From Setaria digitata (Eukaryota > Nematoda > Chromadorea > Rhabditida > Setariidae): a DNA stretch of 64,000 nucleotides. Both the position numbers and the translations under genes were made by a program. Positions 12,117 through 30,932 of this stretch are shown in pieces. The DNA lies in contig RCAB01000010.1 in assembly GCA_003640385.1 (NCBI GenBank), positions 186,001-250,000 of the forward strand, written 5' to 3'. The notes beneath the pieces were generated by a model. The model was not told where the DNA came from and made no database searches. It worked only from the letters and a program-made list of their open reading frames with translations. Every line of letters starts with the position of its first letter. The stretch's first letter is position 1.

Positions 12117-15100
12117 TCAGGTCAAACGTTTACTAGGTCCAAATACTTCGAAAGTGCTGTCAGCATACTGGCAGGAACTATAGCTTGCTGGTTGTAACAT
12201 ATTAAAAGCTCTGACGAAGCCGTTTATAAAACCTTGATCTTCTAGCCATCGCAGCACTTCCTGTTCGTACTTTGCTTTAAATTTATCTGGATCTCGAACT
12301 AATACTGTTACTGGATATTTTACCCAGTTTGACACGACTGCCCATTCGTACTGTGGATTACCAAATGGATCTGTACCTTCTGGACCCAGCTTGTAAATCC
12401 AAACTGAAAGTACTTATAAAATATATTGCGTTAAAACTGTCGAGTTACGGAAAACTTTTACCCTGAAAATGAATCACAAACTTAAAAAAATTTAGAAAAA
12501 CTAAAACTTTTAATTAAACTATGTTTTTTACCTCTTTTTTTTTTTTAAATGATATTATTTTGCCTTGAAGCTATCTAATAAATGCAACCCCCACGTTGGA
12601 TTGATATTTTTTATATAGTCAGAAACTGTGCTTCACTTTCGTCCCAGAGGGAAACGAAACCACATTTCCCTAGAACAAAAGAGAACAATACTACAATAAA
12701 GGGTGTGGATTGGGTAATGACATGGAATCATTTGATAATTTATAGTTAAGAGTGATTAAACTAACATGGCTGTGCATCAGGAGTTTCAGAGCTGTGCAGC
12801 TGTAGCATGGCATCTTTGTTGCCACCTCGGAATGCATAACCGATTGAATAGCGTACGGGACCAAATTCACTTCCTTCACGGTAGATTTTCAGTGCTGTGA
12901 AAGTAGCCGTCTTATCGTTCTTTGTCAAGCCACCATCTAGGAAATAGGGAATTTGAAAATAAACATGATTCAAAGACTATTCAGCTTAACTTTATGTATT
13001 ATAGCTAATCGTTTTCGGGATATTTCTTTTTTTTTGCTTTGCTAGATACTGCAAAATAATTTTAGGTAAACTAGCCGATCTTCTGCCTCCTAGAACTTTA
13101 ATTCACATCACTTGATCAGCGAAATCGTTTTAACAGTCGGAATCGAATTGAAACGAAGCAATGGTAAACGAACAGTGGTGTACAACGCAACGTTGCTCTG
13201 TCGCACGAGGACTGTTGATACCTTCAAACCACCGTCCCATAAATTTATGCAGGTCAAAGTCTTCAGGAGTTGGCGGTAACAGTGCGTCAGTAACGTTGTC
13301 GGCAAGAGTTTGCAACTGCTCCGGTGGTATCACATCAGCGAGGGTAGTTCCATTCGAAATACGACGCGTTATTGAACCTACAATTAAACATTGTGTGTGT
13401 TACAAGTGCGGAAAGTGCATTTTTACATGAGAAATTTTCATAAGGGAGAAAATATACCAATAAGTTGAACAACGTCTATTTGACCCTGCTCATTACGAGG
13501 AATCCCACCCGGGAGCAGTGGAAAGCCAGGAATTCGAGGTAATCCAGCATGAGCTGGTCCACGTCCGCCACCAGCTCCAAGTGCTGCTGCTACTCCAGAA
13601 AGTACTCGCTGTGCAGCATTTTGTTGTCGCCGAATTCCAGTACCAGAAATGCTTTGTGCGACGGCTTCCGCTTCAGCATCTGTTGAGTACGCAACAGCTG
13701 TATCACTGGAGCCACTTGTTCCCAGGACACTGGGAATACCTTGCGATAGTGCATCAGCTACACCAGCTAAATTAAACTTTTATTTACAAGTTCCTAATTT
13801 ATTATAATTTATCAAAATAGATGATCCTGGTCGTGAAATGAGAATTTCAAAAACAGATGGGCTTATAAACATTTATAGAAAAACAGCAGAAGTCGTGTGG
13901 AGAACTTTTCGATAAATTTGCAAGAGTAACTTACTGTCTTGCACCAATTTCCGTATAGAACTTGATAACAAGCCAATAAGGCCATTCTCTCCAGGAGTAG
14001 CTTCAGGTAGAGGCAAATTGCTTGAACCGCGATAATGTGTGGGACCTGTTGCCTCACTATATAACTGATTCAGCTGATTTCCAAATGCTGGATTCGCTTG
14101 AGACAATACATCTGTAATCAAGCTGACATATGTGCGAATTACATTAGATTAACAACTTCCATAGGATGTGTATACAAACCATTCTGTGAAGTTGGTGATA
14201 AACTTCCGGAAATATGCTCCAACGGCAAACCTTGAACCGGTATTCCTGCAGCTCTCAATTCCTAAAACATAATTCAAACACTATTCATAATCATTGTCTA
14301 AACACTTTATATTCGTAATTATATTCAGAATCAAAATTTACATATTTTTTGTATATTCGATAAGGAACCTGAATAGCGCCTGCGAAACCATCTGGATGGT
14401 TACCAGTGAGACCCGGTATACCGAAACTGTCCAGACCGAAAAATTTAATGAGTTGGTTCTGCACATCCGGTGGTATATTTATCGGAGGTGGTGGTGGTGG
14501 TGTTGTTATAGGACGCGGCACAAACTGCTGCTCCGCGGCTGGTGACTAAATAAGTCATTTCACGATTTTTCTACCTACGTATTGTTCAAAAATGGAATAC
14601 ATTTTGAGCACTTTGAGATAATTTCATAAAGGATGTTTTATAAAATATGAGTCGTTCAAGGAAAGTTAGAACATTAAGACATTTTTTACAGTACAACTGA
14701 TACTCATTCACTAAATGTTAGGATCTCTTTCATCTTACCAGTTTAAAAACTGTCAAGAGTGGAAAATTTATGTATAGGTTTTGTCCATCGGGTCATATAT
14801 TTATTAGTGATAACGCCGATTACCTAATTAAACAAGTAATAAATCGGTGTATACTTCCTCCTTAACTGATTGTTACCGCTAAATTATTACGAGTGAAATA
14901 TGGACGTCATCATATATGACAGACACCCGGTCACATAGAGGCCGACAAAATATAAAGTTTGATGACTATTTGCGTTTTGCCACTGACAAAAATATTTTAT
15001 ATATATATAAATAATAGACATATTTTTTGGAATTCCTTGTTTTTTCTTTTTTTTTTTTTGATACATAATATTTTTAAAGACGTTTTATACAATAAACATT

Positions 15101-15359
15101 AACTTACTGGTGGTATAACAGGTAGTTCAGCAGCAGGAGTTAATGAAGCACGATTTCCTAAATGAGACCTCTGTGGATGATTAGCTGATGCTAATGGTAC
15201 TAATAAAGATTGTATGGGACGCGGTGGTACCATCTCCTTCATAAAATTAGGCTTCCGATTTTGTGGTGGCAACCTGATTGTTATCGGTCTATCACTGATA
15301 TCTGCGTGCACTGTTAGACCAGTTGTAACCAACAGAATACTGACTATTCTCGTAGTCAT
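12117..15359 (-). CDS. Secreted lipocalin with very long N-terminal extension (574 aa)
   Basis: Eight exons fit: 15359-15108, 14545-14342, 14261-14180, 14111-13935, 13766-13458, 13377-13135, 12936-12766 and 12403-12117. Residues 1-20 (TRIVSILLVTTGLTVHA) form a signal peptide. Residues 20-370 hold a Pro run (TTPPPPPPINIPP), an IQVPYRIYKKY segment and a Gly/Ala-rich stretch (VAAALGAGGGRG). The lipocalin domain starts with FMGRWFEGI, the GxW Trp being near residue 391, and includes EQRCVVHHC and FGPVRYSIGYAF strands. It ends with GFINGFVRAFNMLQ and a Cys, matching the 3283-6273 gene. Two introns present in both paralogues are absent here. The acceptor of exon 4 was chosen over one 17 bases upstream because only it keeps the frame. 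Secretion and the lipocalin fold are confident; the function of the long N-terminal region is unknown. Confidence 0.85.
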
Positions 15360-18300
15360 CGTTCTTTTTGTCTAAAAGCAATAAAATGCTGCAAGTAAGA
15401 TTTACTTTGCATTTTCAAAACTTCAAAACCCAAAACATATCAAAAGATAAAATTTGGAATCTATATTCCTGAACAGCTTGTATCACGAAAATTTGAAATT
15501 TAAATCACGAATTTGAAATCCATTTCGAGAGCTCTTCACCATAACATTATTTAATAATTAGCAAATATAGTACAGGAAAAGCAGTGAAGGTCCTCGAAAA
15601 TTCAATGTCTTCAATTTGAAGAGTACGATTTTTCCCAAATCTTCTCAAATTTTAAATTTCAACAAGAAATTAAGGAAATGTGAAACAGAAACTGGCACGG
15701 ATGAACTCATGCGACTGTTTCGTGATTAATTTAATTATAATCAGATGTTGCCAGATATCAGAGCTAAATTGACTGGTAAAAAAATTATTTCAGTATGAAA
15801 TTTTCAGAACTTTGGTAAGCAATATTAAAAGTTGGGGAAGAATGGATTAAGAAGTACTTTCTGCTGGCCTTTTGAAATACGAATTTCGAAACTAGGGCAT
15901 CAGAACAAAATCCCTGTAAAGATGGCGAATTAACTTGGTAATACGGTGTAGGATGGGTGCCATGTAATTTATATGGGAATTTGGGGATAAGGAACAAAAG
16001 AAGAAAAATCGATTTGAATGTAAATGTAGGCAAGGATCCGATGATCACTGTGATGGCTCGTTGCTTATTCCGAGGTGGAAATCGATCCTCAGAAAACATA
16101 AGCACATGATTCTCATCGTCTTTTTTTCAGTTGTTCACAGAGGCCACACGCTTATTACGGAACCTTCTTCATTGTTAGAAACTATTAGCATACTATGGAA
16201 ATCACAAATCCAGTTCTTAATTATAATATATTTTTTGGGAATTATTAAAATTCCAATTATAAGAAAATCACTGGTACAAAGTAAGAGCTATTCTTTTCTA
16301 ATCCTGGCCATATGCGGACTGCCATGTCATATGTAATATGAAATTTAAATTGAAAAATGTGCATTAAACGTAAATTGTTTTATATGCAGTATATTATGAA
16401 TATCCAATGCCGCAAGCACACTACCATTTTATAATTCTCCGAATAGAAAATTTCTGGAATATTGCAATATGAAGCAAAAGGAATGGGACTGCAATAGCTA
16501 CGATTGACATAGTAACTTCTAATACTATGTATCATATGCTGTAATACTTATCACTCAATTACAGACCTAGCACAAATATATTTTGGGAATTAAATTCCAA
16601 TTCAAGTTGTTTAATAACACATCGAACAAAATTAAAATTATTGAACGCAAAAACTGAAAATGGAAAATGATAGTTCACTATGCCTGTGCTTCAAGGAGAT
16701 TGAAATCAGTGAAAAGGTGAAAGAGGAGCAGCTGTCAATGACTGTATATGAATTTCCAAATGACAGAAACCTGACTAGGTCAAGGACGTCGGAAAGGATA
16801 TCAAGTAGAAATGTCATTGCAGTTCTGCAGTGCTCCAGTGATGACTGGCCCATATCGCAATAACCCAAATAGACATAACCAGCGCAGCATTACTTGGCTT
16901 TGTATAAAGGAAAAAAACATTTTAGATCTCTAAATGAAAACAAATATTGTTAACCACTTTTCACTTAGATACTTGGATAGATCCAACACGATGCAAAAAA
17001 CGAATTATATTCATTGGCAGATATCAGCAAAGTAACTTGCCATATTCATACTCGTCTCAGTGAATTTCTGAAGAGCCAGTCACACGCCCTTGGTGCACAA
17101 CCACCCATCTCTACCACTGAACCCAACTTAAAATCCCATCACTCTTCTTCTGCTTTACAACAGATAACTCTACAATCCTGAGTTTAACTGAAATGGTGTC
17201 ACACATTTAAGAACAGCAGATTCGAAATTTACTCAACCGACTGACAAAACACATCAAAAAAAAAAAATGTACAAATGAAAAACTGATCACCAGTAATTTA
17301 AGCCATAAGTCTACGACTCTGCCACTCTTACATGTTAGGCTATTAAAACTGCGCTCCAGAGAATGCGAAAAACGAACAATAATAATTTATTCGCCTTCAT
17401 TCGTCATAACAATCCTGTGAGACAAAAAAAATTTATTAACAAAACCAGGTGTGCATGTGGAGGTGAACCCTATGCCTATGACGAACACCTCGAGCTTGAT
17501 AATGCACACAATGAAACATATAACACGACAAACAGAAACGAAGAAACAAGAAAATCAGTTTGAAAACAAAGCAAAAAAATTATGTACTAAATCAGACAGT
17601 TCACTGCTAAAAATGATTATTCCGTAGCAGATACCGCATTGCAGTAGAGCCTGCCTTTCAGCTTCTGTCCAATATGCAGAAATGAAAAAGTGAATTCATA
17701 GCTAAAAACAGATACTGGAACGCAGACAAATGTATAGTATCATGCCTATTCTAACTGTATCCTGCCGCTAAAGAAGTAAATAAGATTTAAATGCGTTCGC
17801 GAAATCGAAGAAAAAAGGAAACTTCACGTAAACAAGGATGTTATGTTACAGTGAAGTGAACATTTACAGAGCTTAGTAGTTGGACGATTCTCTTAATAAG
17901 CCACATTACTACAATAAAAACAGAACAGTACGGGAAATTTTTAAAAGATAGCATAAATATCAAAAATATACCTACACCAACTGAACTTGGTACTACCAAT
18001 GAGGAAAATCTCCAAATGATCGAAGGACTACGTAGCCGGGCAAACTGGATAGCAATAAATAATACATCAATGGTTTAAACGCAAAAATCTGTGTTCACTA
18101 ACACCATTTTATAAGTTTACCATTATTCCACTCCAGAAATATATTATTATTGCGAAAGATAGAGAGCTTAAACGCGGAGAAACCATCAGACAGCAATAGG
18201 CATCACAGATGCAACAAAAGACTTTACTTAAGAAGTGAAAAGCAACAGCAGAATAAATTGAAGGATGCTTTTCTCCATAATGAACAAATACAATCACCGC

Positions 18301-18562
18301 AACTAAAACATACTGCTGAACATTGCCCACTTCCAAAATACTTAGGATTTGATCTGCGAAATACTTCTTGAAAAATATTCTTCGTGGAATAATAATGATG
18401 ATGATAATAAACATTAATTAGTAATAATAATAATAATAATAGTAATAATAATAGTAATAATAATAATAATCAGCAACCATTACCGCGTTATTATGCACAA
18501 GAGACGGTTGCTAGACCACGCCGCAAGGTTGCAGAACTACAAAAACATTAGCAGTGAAAGCA
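15360..18562. other. Gene-free spacer, AT-rich
   Basis: About 3.2 kb between the largest lipocalin gene and the 3' end of the USP7 gene. Open frames such as 15785-16105 minus, 16660-16863 plus and 17363-17563 plus have no recognisable domain and no supporting splice context. I cannot exclude a small non-coding RNA. Confidence 0.5.
18390..18471. repeat. Imperfect AAT trinucleotide repeat
   Basis: Repeated AAT units with occasional GAT, AGT and other interruptions over about 80 bases, lying just beyond the 3' end of the USP7 gene. Confidence 0.85.
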
Positions 18563-26367
<7,805 letters not shown>

Positions 26368-26377
26368 CTAAAAAAGG
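26368..26377 (-). promoter_or_regulatory. Likely trans-splice acceptor at math-33 start
   Basis: In sense the sequence is CCTTTTTTAG immediately followed by the ATG of math-33. A perfect 3' splice acceptor with no 5' UTR left is typical of nematode spliced-leader addition. An upstream cis-spliced 5' UTR exon would look the same, so this is inference. Confidence 0.5.
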
Positions 26378-28409
26378 AATAAAAAGAAAAAGAATGTATC
26401 TAGAACAAACTGAATCAGGTCTGATTCTTCAACATATCGGACACGCAGATATTCGCGTCTAAATTCCAAACACAGCAGATTTCATCTCATCACTTCCATA
26501 TCAAGTTGATAATAGAGTAAGAAAAACGCAGCAATATTTTGTGAAATTTCATTAAATTTAAGACTTGAAAAAGCTTCCAATTTAAATGAGATTTAGTGAC
26601 TATTATGCATTGCAGACGCCAAGACACAAAAATAAATCCACCACCAGCGCCTGACAAGTCCACAACTGTTACTACCAATAAAACTAACTGTTACTATCAA
26701 CAAACCTATTCCTCAAAGCGTCCGGCTTCAACCACCTTCTTTCAGGACTATCACCCTCCCGAGCCCTATAACAGACACCTATGCTTGACGACTTCTGCTT
26801 AAGCTGCAATAGTCATATAGTAAAAGGTACTGTAGCGACGAATTTCCTACCGATACCCAAACAGAAAGGAGCAGCTCACATTTGTGATGCGTATACGAAA
26901 ACTGATGGTTGTTCCCTTTTATTACCTATAACTGAAATTTGAATTGTCTCGATGCCTCGTTGAGAGTAAGGAAAAGTTCCAGATTAAAGTTGGAGAGTAT
27001 GATGACTTCTGTTTTTTCGAACGCCACTCAGTGGTACCTACTAACATCACCACTGCACTCTGTTAAAGATGTCTACTTCCAATCTATACATCCTTCCAGC
27101 TTGGGATCTGTGGGAATACAAACTGGTGGACTTAAACATATTTCCTAGTAATGTCGCTCCTACAATTGACATTGAGAAACCGTTCTTCACAGATTACAGG
27201 TGACGACCTTCTGGTCAAAATGCTGAAGTCTAAATTGTCCTGGGGTATCCCGTTTCGATACGGAACTAGTTAGTAGTGTAACGGGACAGTTCTGAATGAG
27301 GAATAGATAGAAAAACTAACGTTCTTCCTCCCCCTGTTAGTAATGATAGACCGACCATTCCTACCTCGTAGTACTCGTAATGAACTACGCTCTGACGAAA
27401 ACTATATGAAAGTAAGTCCCACTTTCCTAACTTTTATTACATCTAATGCTCTATGCATATTATATAACTTGTGCTCCATTTCTCATATTGTGGAGCATGT
27501 CAGAACACCGCAATAAAAAACGAACATTTTCTCCCTGTGCTGGGAATGATTAGCAGGTAAGAAATCTGAAAATACATAACTAGACACTGTAGAATTATAC
27601 TCCGCTTTTTTTTCTAAATGTACCTACCTTAACATGACAGGAAGTCACTTCCATATTATGCTTACCATTGAAAATTGCGAATCTTGCCATTTATAAGGTA
27701 TAGCACTAATGATGGTAACAGTAACAAATAATTATAGATGCGTGCAAGAAATCCAGTGACGAGGAGGCACGAAATCGTTGAAATAACATGGCAGTGAAGA
27801 CAAAATGCACAATTCAAAATGATCATTATTTCGTACAAAGGAATACTGAAGCTATGAGTATCGGATTCAATGCATAAAATGGGTGCTCATTTAAGTACAA
27901 ATGTGAAGCACAGTACTGTTTAATACTCTATATAGCAGTGAATTATTTAACAACTGTACTAATGATAAAAGAACAAAAAAAACATAGTCTGTCCACAACA
28001 TTCTACTCCCTAAAACACAATTTCTGACCGAAAAAGTCCCATAGTATATTATATAAATATCAAAGCATTAATTAGGGAAAAGTAAAATTATTATGCGTGT
28101 ATAGAACTAGATGAACTACGTGATTGTCAGTTGACTTTTGAAGTGATTTATAAATACAGTGAAGAAATTTAAAATAAGGGTAATGTCGATATCCGCAAGC
28201 GGATATTTCTTGAGATCAGATGGGTATTGTGTGCTCAAAGCTCGAGTGCTTATCGATACATACTCACTAATAAAGAATTTTTCACAATTCATGTTAATTT
28301 CTAATTGCACTGACGCACAACTATCCCAGCATAGTACGAAACTGAAAAAAAAAAAACAATAACCAGTCAATATATAACTTAAAACAATAGAAAATATTGC
28401 AAGTTGTAA
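26378..28409. other. Spacer between vang-1 and math-33
   Basis: About 2 kb between two minus-strand genes; too long for a typical nematode operon spacer. Short open frames on both strands lack recognisable domains. Confidence 0.5.
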
Positions 28410-30932
28410 TTAAACATTAGATTCTGGAGTAATTTTTAAAGCAAATTTTGATGTCGATGACTGCTGTTCGGTGAGATTGAAAAAAGGAAATGAATGAAGC
28501 GAACAAAGCAGCTGTACCCCAGCATCATCATCTCGTTCATGACAACGCAATACAAACACTGTGCCATGCTTAATACCGGCGGATGCTTGCACATTACATA
28601 CAATTGACCATTTCGTTTCCCTCATACGTTCCTAAAAAAAAATCAATCATTACGTAATAAAATACAAAGCAATCATTCAGTAATCCACCTACAATAGTGT
28701 CTAAAGAACCATATCTTCAGGGATAGATTCCTGACAAAAATTTCTGGTCTAACTGATATTAAACGGCAAAAGTATTAAAAAATTGCAAAAACTAACCGGA
28801 AAGGGAAATTTTGAAGAGAAAAATCTTTGCAAAAAAGTGGAAGCTGTAAAACGAAGTGAAAGACAGCGAGCAAGATGAGCAACAACTTGATCAGCTGTAT
28901 GGCGAGGCTGTTGTCGAGTAAGTTTTAAATACTTATTTAGCGGCCTAGCAATGGCGGAAAATACTGCTTGCGCTGCTCCAAGCGCCTCCATAGGCTCTCC
29001 CAAAATCTTCAAGGAATTCTATTATTATACTTTGCAAAGGAGAAATAGTAAATCCAATTTCAGGAAATCTTGATAAAATCGTATTTCAAAAAAAATTTCC
29101 TTTGGAAATTACACCTTATTTTGATTACTGGTAGTCACACTTTGAACGCTTGCAAACGCTTCTTCTGTGGTACTAATAAGACGATATTTTCTTTTTTGAA
29201 CTCGCCGTTCCCATTCTACTATTTCGTGGTAACGCTCATTGTGTCCACCAATCCGTCTTTTCGCAGCAGCTTCCATGATCGCCCGCGCATTGGCTTCCGT
29301 TATAGTACATTCATTGCCTAGACCTTCGATATCATACATTTTGAAACCTCCCATCGACTGAGACAAACCTAAATTTTCACACTAGTAAAATAAAGAAACA
29401 ACTGACACTCAGATTTTTCCTCTAAGATCTGTTTCCAAAAAAAGAAAAAATAAAGCACAGAATAAGAAGGTATAAATATAACAGTACATTACTTCCTTTC
29501 AGAGGAGTTCAGAAGAGAACTGTTCATTACAATAAAACGCTAACAAGAACCTATCAAACTTGCATATGACACCTAATCTTTCACTGATATTTATAGTAAC
29601 GAATAAAGTGCCGGAATCCAAAAAAAAAAAAAAAAAAAAAAAAAACGGGCATAAAACGAGCCTTCAATCATCCAATGAACAAAAAACAAATAATACAACA
29701 GGAAACAACAATATTATGATGAAGAACAATAAAATCATCTTACATATAGAAAGGTCATAAAATTAGAAACGGAAAAGCATAACATAAGCATAACTTACCA
29801 GACCGGAAATGCATTGAACTTCCGCCTAATGATTTATCCATATATGGATTGTAAGACGGAAAGGTGGAATAATACATCCTGAGAACATGAACAGCTGCTT
29901 CCTGGATGCTCATTAAACCGAGACTAAAAGTCCGACTTTCTCCATCTGGATCTCTTACCACACTAACAATGAATTCTGGCCTCAATGCTCGAAGCTCCAA
30001 AACGATGACCGTAATGTAGTGCAAATAAAGCATTGCATCGAGTAATGAAAGAGCAAATCCAACGACCACATTATAACTGCTCTCTTTTTCAAATAATATA
30101 CGAACAGAGTAAAATAACCAGAAAGCGAAAAGAATGAATAAAGCTAAGAATGCTAATGCAGCGCGATGAAAAAAAAGACGGGGCATATCCGCTGAAGTAT
30201 GCCGGAAATACATCGCCCAAAGTGCGCCTAATAACAGCATTGTTTTCACTGCCAAATTCAGCATTAATCCTTGGCAGTCCGCACCGCATAATACCTGCAG
30301 ATTTTGAAATCACCGAGAAACATTTCCAATTACTTCATAACAATAAGAAGTTTTGTGATAATTGAACTTTTACTTTGTTTCTCTAACATAACAAAAAGTT
30401 GAAAAAAAAAAAAAAACCTCAGGCCAACCGAATCCAAGGTGATACAAAGTAACTGGTAAAGCAACCATAAGAGAAGGAGAAATAATTGCCACAAATGATA
30501 TAAGCGAAGCACTGAGAAGCCAAAATATTCGGGAACATCTCCTGGCAACAGCACGTCCAACCGGAGCAACAAGTGCTCTTTCAGCGAGACCACTATATGA
30601 ATGTTCACTTGTATTGCCCGTTATAACTGTAGTATTTTCTGCCCAGTTATCTTCATCAGCTGTCAATTTCATGCCCTATATGAACGGTGTGTTAAAAATA
30701 AAAACAGATCAAGATATGATAATGTAAAAGTAACAGATGACATGAAATACCAACAATAATTTGAAAATAATTACCTCACTTGCGGCTGCTGAAAAGTTAG
30801 GAATAAAGGAGGTGCTAGCATCTACCGAACCAGCACATCCACGTGATAAATTCCGAACCATTCGTAAATTACGATGTGAGGACGAACGTCTCCCGGAACT
30901 TTCGGACACCAACGACATGAATGGTTTGTTAC
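28410..30932 (-). CDS. vang-1: Vang-like planar cell polarity membrane protein, 5' end incomplete
   Basis: Six exons read as Van Gogh/Strabismus. Approximate borders are 30932-30775, 30675-30420, 30296-29804, 29369-29114, 29010-28797 and 28633-28410. The N-terminal cytosolic part is Ser/Arg-rich (SSGRRSSSHRNLRMVRN). Four membrane segments follow: SRIFWLLSASLISFVAII, SLMVALPVTLYHLGF with the VLCGADCQG loop, and the pair ending in ALLFILFAFWLFYSV-like and LLDAMLYLHYITVIVLELR sequence. The cytosolic C-terminal domain (YNPYMDKSLGG, KRRIGGHNERYHEIVEWER, NKYLKLTRQQPRHTADQ) is typical of the family. The protein ends in ESNV, a class I PDZ ligand (S-x-V), where other Vang proteins end in a similar PDZ motif. 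Vang acts at the plasma membrane with Prickle and Dishevelled in planar polarity and cell migration. ATG 30918 could be the start, but the exon opens at an acceptor at 30932 in the same frame, so an upstream exon is likely. Confidence 0.92.
29620..29645. repeat. 26-base poly-A tract in a vang-1 intron
   Basis: An uninterrupted A run inside the vang-1 intron between exons 29804 and 29369; poly-T in the sense of the gene but not adjacent to the acceptor. Confidence 0.9.

Noticed and set aside
13161..13775. Two plus-strand open frames of 85-89 codons
   Set aside because: They are antisense to lipocalin exons 5 and 6; the minus-strand reading gives the GxW motif and consistent splicing.
16660..16863. 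Plus-strand open frame with a Ser/Arg-rich end
   Set aside because: It has no homology I recognise, no neighbouring exons, and an equally long frame on the opposite strand.
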